Of a stretch of DNA of 64,000 nt, positions 1 to 12,800 are shown piece by piece. A program made the translations under genes and the position numbers. Positions within the stretch are counted from its first letter, which is position 1, and each line of letters opens with the position of its first letter. Origin of the DNA: Liolophura sinensis (lineage: Eukaryota; Mollusca; Polyplacophora; Chitonida; Chitonidae). The notes under the pieces were generated by a model, which did no database searches, was not told where the DNA came from, and was given only the letters and a program-made list of their open reading frames with translations. The stretch spans positions 868,001-932,000 of the forward strand of contig NC_088300.1 in the NCBI RefSeq assembly GCF_032854445.1. The letters run 5' to 3'.

Positions 1-478
1 CACACAAACTTCTACAGCTCTACACTCACAGACCAATCACACAAACTTCTACAGCTCTACACTCACAGCCCAACCACACAAACTTCTACAGCTCTACACT
101 CACGGACCAATCACACAAACTTCTACAGCTCTACACTCAGGGTCTGAGCGAGCAGACAGCTGAACACAGTAACGCAGCCCAATCACACAAACTTCTACAG
201 CTCTACACTCACAGCCCAATCACACAAACTTCTACAGCTCTACACTCAGGGTCTGAGCGAGCAGACGGCTGAAAACAGTAACACAGCCCAATCACACAAA
301 CTTCTACAGCTCTAAACTCACAGCCCAATCACACAAACTTCTACAGCTCTACACTCACAGCCCAATCACACAGACTTCTACAGCTCTACACTCACGGTCT
401 GAGCGAGTAGACAGCTGAAAACAGTAACGCAGACCAATCACACAAACTTCTACAGCTCTACACCGACAGTCTGCAGCA
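1..478. repeat. Minisatellite at left edge (ACAAACTTCTACAGCTCTAC units)
   Basis: About 37-bp units with CACAGCCCAATCACACAAAC and CTTCTACAGCTCTACACTC. Some carry an insert with GTCTGAGCGAGCAGAC. The array continues off the left edge and lies in the WDHD1 intron after exon 20. Confidence 0.88.
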
Positions 479-707
479 AGAATTTTACTGTAATCATCAG
501 CCAGTTATTTATTTCAATATTAATATAATTAACGTTTGAATCACTACAATTTGAACACAATCTTCTACACTTTGCTACACTTTAAGCATAATGTGCTACA
601 CTTTGAGCACAACCTGCCAGATTGTTTCACTACCAGAATTAGAAAAGACCACAGTCAAGTACAGCTTTTTTCCCACATGGATTGATAACCATAAAAATAC
701 ATCTTAC

Positions 708-839
708 TGCAAACAATTTCATCAGAGCTTCCTGAGCTGGTTTCAGCATTTCAATCTTAACACTGTCATCCACTTCATACCCCTGGGTTTCCAGTACACT
801 GAGATGGTTTGAGAGAAGCCGACTCCGGAGCAGTGTCTC
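708..839 (-). CDS. WDHD1: WDHD1 exon 20, last exon inside the window
   Basis: Encodes ETLLRSRLLSNHLSVLETQG and then a helical stretch ending ALMKLFA, as in the helical part that follows the SepB propeller. It has a strong polypyrimidine acceptor (TCCTCTTTTCAG) and a GTAAGA donor, in phase 0. The transcript continues beyond base 1 of the window. Confidence 0.85.
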
Positions 840-3800
840 CTGAAAAGAGGAAGGAGAAGAAGAAATGACGGATTGTATCAAACGCATCACAACATTCATA
901 ACAGTCATCTGAATGGGACGAAATTGGTCTGTCCATTGAAATAAAAACTCAATTTCTGCTTATATTTATTGAATTTGTGTTTAAATGAAATATTTAGAAT
1001 TATACAAAACCTCAATTTGGACATCTATATAATCCAACAAAGCAATCTGTGCAAATTTTGGCTATTTATTACATCTGTATCGTCTAGTCTAACAAATCTC
1101 TGTCAGTTGTAAAAACATTATCTTTTACCCTATCCAAAGTGGACAAAAAATGATGTTTATGTATACTGTATCAGTGTATTTGTGTATTGGTCAAAACAAC
1201 CTTCAGTGCATGTTCATCTTTACAGAGGTACTTTTCAACCAAGTCAGTATTTGCCTCTATTAAACAGACAAGCTGTGGTCTTGTCTATATCACAACAGAT
1301 TCTTCTGGAGTATAGTGTAATCTTACACCAATAACAGACCAGACTATCTGTCATGTAATGTCACCAAAATAAAACAAATAACTATGGTAAAGGCCTTCAC
1401 CAGGTCATCAAATGAACACGTGTATTGATAAAGGGAGGTAATCTCACCTCGTACTGACTCTTCTCCGTGCTGAGTTCACACAGAGGCAGCTGGTAAGGCA
1501 GTACTGACACCATGGGGCGGGGTAAGGTCGGGGGGAACTTGGAACCCTTACACATGATACACCTGTACACAAAACACAGGATATTTTAGAGGCAACTCCT
1601 GGTAATTTACCAACCATAGAGAAACAGAGGAAACAACAAGGAATATCCAATGTTCTTCATCTCAAACAATTTAATCTTTACAATGAATTCTAAAATTTAA
1701 GTTCAGTGCCTCATTTTATTTTCTATCTTGTGACTCAAAATTTGCATTGATCAGAATAAAGAAAAATGTTGCAAGGAATGATATTCTTTAAGGCTTGATT
1801 TACATGTAACTGGGAGGACCAGCAGCATCAACAAAAACTACCAGAGCAGGGATATGAAACGGAAAGATTTCCCACATAGAACTCCTTACCCTTATCCCTC
1901 CAGCACTGCTCAGTACGTTAACAGCAACCTTACACCACAACATTGTTGTCTGTTGTCACCACAACATTGTTGTCTGTTGTCACCACAACATTGTTGTCTG
2001 TTGCTACTACCTGTGTGGTACAGATCTAAAATTACCACACAATAAATTAAACATACCTCAACTGTTGTGGATTTTCATGAACTCCAACAATCCAGTAATG
2101 ATCAGACTTTCCTCTTGCCTGTGAGTGGGAATGTTCAATCAGCTTTCAGATATAACTCTTATTTACAACACAGTCACAAACAGCCCAAACACCCAGGTGA
2201 AGCATAAAAAGAATGGTCAATCAAATATGCACATTTAGTTTTTTATTTGATTGTTCTTTTATGAAAACTCACGATCATCCGCAAGTTGCTGAGAGGTCTT
2301 CCTACTGTGCACACTTAAGACAAACTTGAGAATAAATGGCAACAATAACAAATGTATGTCATGGTACACATTTCTGATAAGTAAGAGCTAAAATACAAGT
2401 TGACTTGTATTTTAAGTTTACTTGTATTTTAGGCAATGTTTAAAACCAAAAACCTTGATTTTTTTTTAAACCTTGGGTTATTTAAGTCAAAACAGACACT
2501 AAGCTGGTGTAAGGACAGAAACTATTCACCTGACAACAAGCCACTTTCCAAAATAACTAAATTCAGCCGCAGTGTAAACATGTAGCCTCTACTCACATGA
2601 TGGTTTGTGTTACAGACTTGAATCCATGTGTTCCCCAGGCTGCGATTCAGCAATCTGACAACTCCAGAGGAATCCACCAGGCCTGGGGTTCCTTCTGCAG
2701 AAAACCTGCAACATGCCATCAAAACATCTGTAACATGCCACCAAAACATCTGTAACACGCCACCAAAACATCTGTAACATGCCACCAAAACATCTGCAAC
2801 ACACCACCAAAACATCTGCAACACGTCACCAAAATGTCAGTAGTCACTGACATATCTCACTACTATAAGTCACTGTCATCCAATACGGAACATAAAAAGC
2901 TGGAATTAGAATTCAGAATACTAACAATTGTTCTTTACTTTCACCTTTTGAAGAGATTACTGTGAACCTTGTAGAACATACCTAAAGAACCTGACCCTGA
3001 CCCTAACCTCAGTAACATGTTTTAGCAGAGCTCAGATGATTCTTATTTTACCCATCACCCCGGGGAGAGTTTGTGCTAAACATCATAATGCTTACCCCAG
3101 CCAGTTCAGAGTAGAACGAGGGCTCAGAGGAACAGACTCTCCACCAAGCAGGGATTTCCGTCTTGATCCAACATGTAGGAGAATACATCCCAAGCACTGA
3201 TCACCAGGTACACCTGTGGTTACATTTACAGGCAATGCAACAATACCAGTAACAGTTCTCTGCTGCTCAATCCAAGATCAGAATCATTTTTGCTCCAATG
3301 CAACATTTGAATATTGATTTATTATGCTCACTCTGCTATTATTGTGCTGAAGACATTTTGGTACTGAAGCATTCAAGTTTGCTTCAACAAGCCATATTAA
3401 GGTTTTCTTTATCTGGTTCCCATCAACACTTCACAATGTAACCATTGCTACGTGTAGTTGATATCAACACTTCACAATGTAACCATTACTACGTGTAGTT
3501 GCCATCAACACTTCACAATGTAACCATTACTACGTGTAGTTGCCATCAACACTTCACAATGTAACCATTACTACGTGTGATTGCCATCAACACTTCACAA
3601 TGTAACCATTACTACATGTAGTTGCCATCAACACTTCACAATGTAACCATTACTACGTGTGATTGCCATCAACACTTCACAATGTAACCATTACTACGTG
3701 TGATTGCCATCAACACTTCACAATGTAACCATTACTACATGTGATTGCCATCAACACTTCACAATGTAACCATTACTACGTGTAGTTGCCATCAACACTT

Positions 3801-6800
3801 CACAATGTAACCATTACTACGTGTGATTGCCATCAACACTTCACAATGTAACCATTACTACGTGTGATTGCCATCAACACTTCACAATGTAACCATTACT
3901 ATGTGTAGTTGCCATCAACACTTCACAATGTAACCATTACTATGTGTAGTTGCCATCAACACTTCACAATGTAACCATTGCTACATGTGGTTGCCATCAA
4001 CACTTCACAATGTAACCACTGCTACATGTGGTTGCCATCAACACTTCACAATGTAACCATTACTACGTGTAAATATCCATGATGCATGTGCTAGATTTTT
4101 GGTACTTCCCTTTTCAGTTTGTCATCATTGTATGTTAGTTTACTCTGTTATTCAGGTAACTTTTATCCTCCATCAAAAAATGTATTTTAAGTGTGTCTTA
4201 CATTCAAAAAGTGCTTTGCCAAATATTTCTTCTGTCCCTTAAAATAACTTAATGAATCAGTGTCATCACTGTTTATATAACCGCTTCTTCAGGATGTGGC
4301 CAAGTGTAACAGCAGGGATCTGACCCAGCCATATGATGATCTAACATAGCAGAGGGATAACAACCGCATACTAGATATTATACCATAATATGGCTGCATT
4401 TCACGTACACCAGACTCGCGCTTAAGCCTAGCCTTCAGTCTGGACTTGGAAAGGTGCTTAGGTATGTCAGTTTCCTCCACCTATAAGCCTAAATGTCTTC
4501 ATACATTACAACTGTATTATTATGAAGTATGAATTGAGAGAAAAATGTGGAAACAAACACCATCCAGCAGTCTAGAGCAGACTTACCTGTGCCCCTGTGG
4601 AAGACGACCAGAAGTTGATCATGATGTCCAGCGAGGCTGACCACTGGGCCAGGAATGGAGAACAACTCCCTTTGGACACCTCCTACAGATAACAGCCGGA
4701 CATTGCGCTGGTCAGTGGCCACAGCTATCCAACCACCCCCTAAACACAATGCCTGCAAAACGAAACAACCAAACAGTCAATAACTATTTTGCAAGGGGAC
4801 AAATTACTGAGAAATCACACCCAGGTGCCATAAATGCAAGACACTTCCACTAAAACTGACCTGTTAGGAAAGCGACACTTTTCTGCTTTTGCTCAATTAC
4901 ACTAAAGCTATCATACTATGTATGATAGCGAATACCGCGCATTCCACCAAGCAGTCAACCAGAGAGTGGAATCAGAGAATCCCACCAGCTGGCCAGCTAT
5001 AGCAGTCAACTAGTCACTGGAATCAGAGAATCCCACCAGCTGGCCTGCTATGGCAGTCAACTAGACAGTGAAATCAGAGTATCCCACCAGCTGGCCTGCT
5101 ATAGCAGTCAACTAGACAGTGGAATCAGAGAATCCCACCAGGTGGCCAGCTATAGCAGTCAACTAGACAGTGGAATCAGAGAATCCCACCAGCTGGCCTG
5201 CTATAGCAGTCAACTAGACAGTGGAATCAGAGAATCCCACCAGCTGGCCTGCTATAGCAGTCAACTAGACACTGGAATCAGAGTCAACTAGACAATGGAA
5301 TCAACGAAACCCACCAGCTCACGAACAAAACAGGAAAAGGATAAAATCACCAGAGGAACCCAATACTCTTCTTCTTCTCCTACATGTAGGTAGAAATGTG
5401 CATAAATAATGTAGCCCTATATGAAACTTTTCTTGATTACAAAAATGGTAAATCTGGCAAAGCCCATAAATCTTAAAAATCTTAACCTTTAATCCATGTG
5501 TGATGGTCCAATATACAAGAGCTAAACAAAACACCAACACAGACACTCCAAACCCCTCCCCCCACCCGCTCACAATACCTTGCCTTACTCCGTACAGGTG
5601 AGCTAAAAAGGGAATATTTAATTCAGTGTTATGTTTCTGTTAGCCTGGTGAACGGGTGTACACAGACTTACCTCAATGTTCTCCCCATCTGGCATTGTCA
5701 CAGACCAGTCCTTAGAGTTATCCCATGATGCAAAGTGCATACAGAACAACTTACTAAAAAATAAAAGTAGACATTCATACAACTATGTTGACATATTTGA
5801 GACAGGCTAGGTTGATTAACAAGGAATTATACAGGAGGGAAATGAGCAAATACAGGCAAATCAGACAGAATATTTGTTACACTGATCATTTTTTTTAAGT
5901 TTAGTTAGTTGTCACATCATCAAGCTATTTTTAAGAGAGCTTGCAATGAGTTTTAACATTTGCCATGCATCACTATCAGGCCTTTTCAGGTTTTCCTTTA
6001 TTCCAACATTAATCAGACGGACCTTGGAACGCTGTCATCAGCCTCTGCTGCCAGCACTACTGCCTCTGTTGACACATCAGCTAGTGTGTAGCCACTGTCG
6101 TTGTTGAAGTGCATGGCATGGTGAATTGCTGTGTCATGGAACTCCACGTCAATAGAGTTCTCCTCATCCGAGCTGTACTGACGAATGATTCCAACGGAAT
6201 TCCATTTCTGTGAACCATAACAATTATACAAATATGTCAAAAGTCACTCAACTTGCTCAATAAGAGATGAGCTAAAATGGCAGAACACCTTGCTCACTAA
6301 CAGATGAGCTAAAATGGCAGAACACCTTTACTAACAGACCAAAACTGTGTGTATGAAGAAAACATGCAACATTGTTGTCCAGTTTGTAATGGTGAGAATC
6401 TAGCAACCTATCTAAATTGCAGGGGGCTGGTTAACAAATACAAACTCCTAACTTGTCGTGTCCTCAAACCCATGGCTGTTTAGCGTATTACATTAGCATG
6501 GTGTGTTAAAGAACTTTTCCCACAAAACAAGGACTAAAAAGAAACCGCACACGATGCAGGTGATGCAGTAAAAGTAAAAAACTATTGGCACATTCAAAAA
6601 TGCTGAGTGGAAATCTGTAGCGTAACCAGTCCTCCAGGTTGTCTGATAAGGTGAGGGGTGCCACACATGGAGTTCAGCACACCTGTTTCACAAAGACGAA
6701 GAAAGAGGTGTTTCAGAGGCATGACTCAGGAGGTGAGGGTACTGACCATAAACCTGGCACTGAGGTGCTCTGGGGTAGAGCCAGACTGGAAGGCTTTCTG

Positions 6801-9800
6801 TAAGGGGGTAGGTTTAGGCCCGAGAGTGGGGGCAGCACTGGTCCTGGGGGCACCCGCCGTACTGTCAGCACCATCTAGGTCTGACATCACAGACGTTACA
6901 TCATCTATAACATGGGATCATCAGGCATAACGAGGAATAATATAGAAGCATAAATGAAATAACCGTAGAAGTGAACTATTTTCAAGTACAGTGTAAAACA
7001 CAAATCAAATAAATCAAACTGTATTCTACATTAAACTGACTACATCAAGTATACCAAAGCAACAAGCCCCCCCTCCCTCTCCCCCTCCCCCACAAGAGAG
7101 GAAAGCTATGAAACTGACTACACCAAGTACATCAAAGCTACAAGTCCCCCTCCCTCTCCCCTGCTCACAAGAGGATAGCTATGAAACTGACTACACCAAG
7201 TACATCAAAGCTACAAGTGCCCCCTCCCTCTCCCCCTGCTCACAAGAGAGGATAGCTATGAAACTGAGTACATCAAGTACATCAAAGCTACAAGTGCCCC
7301 CTCCCTCTCCCCCTGCTCACAAGAGAGGATAGCTATGAAACTAACTACACCAAGTACATCAAAGCTACAAGTCCCCCTCCCTCTCCCCCTGCTCACAAGA
7401 GAGGATAGCTATGAAACTGAGTACATCAAGTACATCAAAGCTACAAGTCCCCCTCCCTCTCCCCCTGCTCACAAGAGAGGATAGCTATGAAACTGACTTC
7501 ACCAAGTACACCAAAGCTACAAGTGCCCCCTCCCTCTCCCCCTGCTTACAAGAGAGGATAGACACATGATCACACGAAAGGAGAATTCATAAATTTTCAA
7601 ATAGTACATATTTTAAGAGAGATATTGAGAATCTGACAGTATCAAGGAATTTTACCATTAGATTGCAGGTCATCGAGGACTCCAGGTTTCTTGATGGGTA
7701 AATTGAATGGATCATCATCCTGGTCAGAGTCGGGGTTATCTCCCCCTGGGATGCCATCATCACCGGTGGCTCGTAGCAAGAAGTCATCATCATCATCAAA
7801 CACTCCCTCTGTAGGATCCATGGCTCCATCAACTGGGTCCTGAAGAAAACAGATACGCCACTTACACGCTACTTCTTTTTCCAGCATAAAGCATTTCTGT
7901 TTTGACAAAATGAACAAGGTCTTTACAACAAATCAGACATTTCACTTTCAGGCCTGAATAACTCATCACTGCCTAAAGTATCCTGTCATGGGTGGACATT
8001 CAGCGGACAACAGGTCACTGAATGTGAAAATAACATACCGTACCTTCTCTGAACGCGGGGAGACAAAATATTCAATATGTATATGGATTACAAAAATCAA
8101 GACCCCATGCACAACATCTGCTACAAGTACTGGTTTTACAAATTCAAACTCACCACAAAAAGCAGGATTAAAATACTATAGAAATTCACAGCTTGTATGT
8201 ATCCCGCTGATAATATATTTTTAAGGAGCTTTCCCAAATCACTGGTGGGCTTACGGGTACATAAAATGGCTAATGAATGAATAATTACCTACTGTGAAAA
8301 AACTTTTGAACCAGGTTTTATTTTTAATGTGGCAATAAAAGCCACACAATACAGGATTAACCAAGTGCACACGGTAGGCTAAAAGCCTCCACAACTGCCC
8401 AAGCCTGGTACGTCTGGAAACACACTACTTACCGTACTCACGCATGCCTACATGCACAAAGTATGTCACACCACGTATCAAAGCCGATATTATGGGCTTG
8501 AGAATATCGTGAAATAAGTAAGTAGCTGTGTATATGTGTCAAACTGTGCCAAACTTAGATTTTCTTTAAGAAAGGTTTGTATCGAGTCGTTTCACTGTTG
8601 TTGTCCTTTCTCCAGAATCATTTCACATTCTCGCCATGTTATTATTATTTCTAGCGTGTGCTCGTATAGTGTTTTACTGCCAGCTGGTTTTAACTTCATT
8701 TTTTTGGATAGTCTTCGTGTAAGTTGTAAATACCACTAGTTATGAATGACAAATAATTTGCTTTCAAATTTCGAGAACCACATATTTTGACAACATGTCA
8801 TGTATATCCAATGAGAGAGTCTATTGGCCGACGTTCAGATCAGCGCAGCAAATCAATACATAAGTAACAAATGCAATGTATCGACATGTTACAAACGAAA
8901 ATTCAGGAAACGTCTGTTCTGAAATTTGATAGATAATATAGGTCTACCAATGTATGACATTGGCATGATTGAAAATCAGCCATCCAATCACACAGAAAGT
9001 TTAATCATTTCAAAACCTGGCAGTGTCTCTCCCCATCTTGCCAAGCTGGCGAGGCACACTCAGGTGTGATGGAGATGTGAACTACTGTCCATGATCGACT
9101 ACCGGTAACACTCTATTCCCCCCAGAGAGTGTACGAATCTGATTAAATTTTGGCCCTCTACCTTTCTTGTCAACCGCCGATCCCTTGCCAGGTGATGCTG
9201 GATACCTGCCAGGATTATGTGTTGAAAAGCCCTACTAATCAGTGCTGAATCCATGCATTAGACCTACACACTGGGTGCTTTTCCAGAATTACTCAGGGTA
9301 TGACTTAATCTATAATTATCCCTACGTGTACACCTCTTAATTAGCATCCTGAAAATCATATAAGTAAAACTGTTTTGCAACAAATATTTTAAAAAAACAC
9401 CGGAGTTGTTTTTAGATCCTTGAAAAGCATGTACAGCATAGTGACTGTGCGTTATGATGACAGAATTTCGCTGACAAACAGGACACTGTAGATGACGCAA
9501 ACATGCTCCCGCCTGGTTTGTCTGCTACAAATTGGACACGGTTGTACTCATGGAGAATATGGCATCGTTTCACAGTCCACAGTCTATAAATTTTTACAGC
9601 CAAGTCAAGCAATACCGGCGCGACACAAGAATCTATGCTGTCGGGCCAGAGGATTGGAAGTTGTAGTGACGAGCTAGAAAAGTCTGTACATCAACACCGG
9701 GGAAAATAACAATCAAGCTCATTTTTTATTATGTTTAATTTTTAAAAAGTATCCCCGGCAAAAATAAATAAGGCTTGAATTATATTGAATAGAAACAGTG

Positions 9801-12800
9801 ATTGGTTAGACATCTAAATGCCAATTTTGAGCCCTGTTACGGTCATCGAGGTGTGGCATGTTGTGAGGTATCACGCGCCCGCTGTGCTCGGTGTGAACAG
9901 GATGGCCGCCCTGTAGCCGCCTAAACATCGAAGAGCAAAGACTCCCTACAGTTCGTGACACAGCCTGCTGTTTCAAACAAGCAAGTACTTAAACAACTTC
10001 TGCATTCAGGGGAATGAAAATCCCAACTTATTTTCTTTTTCATTATGGGGGGACATATGCCTCGTCTTTCTGCCTTTTCTTTCAACATAGGCATGATTGA
10101 ATTAGTCTCATACATGTACGGCTACAATCGATCCGGTCCTCCACAATCAAAGGCTGTTTACGATGAGATATCTGGTACATATTCTCTCAATCTGTCGCAT
10201 TTTTTGGCCATGTATGTAACTGTATAGTGTGTGTTACTGCTGTCACAAGCCACACTTGGGCATGGTATAGTTTCAAAATTAGTTATAAGTCTAGGAATTG
10301 TCTCCTGTATTGTGTGTTGTACACAGAGAAGCCCGCATGCCTGCCAGCGAATGTACCACCGTGACATCACAAGGTCAAGGTCAAGGTCAAGGATGGCTCG
10401 ACCATAGTCGGGTACATTTTCTGATGTTTCATCACCAAATTCTACGCTTTTTCCTCCCTTTTCTATGTTTTAATCCATTAAAATGGTTTCTATATGCAGT
10501 TTGGAAGGTCCAACATGCCACACAAGAACCTGTATTGTACTTCATTTACACGCAGACTGAGAGGCAGGTTTATTAATGTTTGGTCACAACTAAAACAAAG
10601 ATACATGATTAAGATGGATGACAACCATACCTGTTCAGGGGCATCAGCAGAGACAACAGCTTCAATGAGCCCAAGTTGACCCTAGGGGAAAGTTTCAAAT
10701 GAGAACATGATCAGCACAACAGGTCAGGGTCATGAAGCAACTCGTAACAGAGCAGACTATCTAAATCAGAGAATTCATAGCTCAATGATTTTAAATCCAC
10801 TGCTGGATTAACATTACGGAATCTAATCCTTGTCATACATTTACAGGGATAGTATAAGGCTAAAACATAGAGCTGATCCCTGTACACTTAAGTTTAATAA
10901 TTTTGTATCAGTGAAGCTGATCACAAGAATTGACATCTAACCTGGTTATCACAATACGCCATCTCATTGTTTCCTTTAGGGTTCCACGCCAAAGCTGTGA
11001 TCATCAGATTCTTGTCATGTTTGGTTCTGTCAGAAAGAGGAGGGTAAAGGAATTATGGATGTGTTTGGTTCTGTCAGAAAGAGGAGGGTAAAGAAATTAT
11101 GGCATGTTTGGTTCTGTCAGAAAGAGGAGGGTAAAGAAATTATGGACATGTTTGGTTCTGTCAGAAAGAGGAGGGTAAAGAAATTATGGACATGTTTGGT
11201 TCTGTCAGAAAGAGGAGGGTAAAGAAATTATGGATGTGTTTGGTTCTGTCAGAAAGAGGAGGGTAAAGAAATTATGGACATGTTTGGTTCTGTCAGAAAG
11301 AGGAGGGTAAAGAAATTATGGACATGTTTGGTTCTGTCAGAAAGAGGAGGGTAAAGAAATTATGGAAGTGTTTGGTTCTGTCAGAAAGAGGAGGGTAAAG
11401 AAATTATGGATGTGTTTGGTTCTGTCAGAAAGAGGAGGGTAAAGGAATTATGGATGTGTTTGGTTCTGTCAGAAAGAGGAGGGTAAAGAAATTATGGACA
11501 TGTTTGGTTCTGTCAGAAAGAGGAGGGTAAAGAAATTATGGAAGTGTTTGGTTCTGTCAGAAAGAGGAGGGTAAAGAAATTATGGAGGTGTTTGGTTCTG
11601 TCAGAAAGAGGAGGGTAAAGGAATTATGGAAGTGTCTGGTTCTGTCAGAAAGAGGAGGGTAAAGAAATTATGGACATGTTTGGTTCTGTCAGAAAGAGGA
11701 GGGTAAAGAAATTATGGACATGTTTGGTTCTGTCAGAAAGAGGAGGGTAAAGAAAATATGGACGTGTTTAGTTCTGTCAGAAAGAGGAGGGTAACGAAAT
11801 TATTGATGTGTTTGGTTCTGTCAGAAAGAGGAGGTTAAAGAAATTATGGACATGTTTGGTTCTGTCAGAAAGAGGAGGGTAAAGAAATTATGGACGTGTT
11901 TGGTTCTGTCAGAAAGAGGAGGGTAAAGAAAATATGGACTTGTTTAGTTGTCAGAAAGAGGAGGGTAACGAAATTATGGACATGTTTGGTTCTGTCAGAA
12001 AGACAGAGGAGGGTAACGAAATTATGGCATGTTTGGTTCTGTCAGAAAGACAGAGGAGGGTAACGAAATTATGGCATGTTTGGTTCTGTCAGAAAGACAG
12101 ATGAGGGTAACAAAATTATGGACGTGTTTGGTTCTGTCAGAAAGAGGAGAGTAAAGAAATTATGAATGTGTCTGGTTCTGTCAGAAAGAGATCCATAACC
12201 AGGCTATGGTCAACTTCAAGCCTAGCTTTAAGTCAGTATTTTGAAAAGGTGCTGCTGTTTCTCAGTTTCCTCCATCCAAAAACCTAAATGCCTTCATACA
12301 TTACAGAAAGAAATTCGTAATAAGACTATGGTCATGTTGGGCTCTGCCAGAAAGACCACAGCACATTCTGGACATGTCTGGTCCATTCCTGCTGATTACA
12401 GTTGTGTATCACTCTGAAACATTACCAGTTCACCAGTTTGGTAGCTTGAAAGAGACATCTAACAAAACTGGTCACGTTTGGTTCTAATTAGAAAGAGATA
12501 AAACCATTTACAGAAACCAGGATGCCTGAATTATATTTACAACGTTTAAGTGACATACCTTGAGACACATTTCTTGGTCTTCCAGTCCCAAACACAAACA
12601 ACACCATCAACACAGGAAGCAGCCAGATAGTTTCCACATGGCGAGAATGTGACAATTGACACCAGCTGTGAACACACGAACACAAATAACACCATTAACA
12701 CAGGAAGCAGCCAGATAGTTTCCACATGGTAAAGAAGGTGATGACTGACACCAGCTGAGAACACACAAATAACACCACCAACACAGGAAGTATCCAGACA

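Noticed and set aside
6658..6930. 90-codon plus-strand frame
   Set aside because: Antisense shadow of WDHD1 exon 12.
9897..9925. AGGATGGCCGCC as a start codon or alternative promoter
   Set aside because: A stop follows after two further codons, and no splice donor fits.
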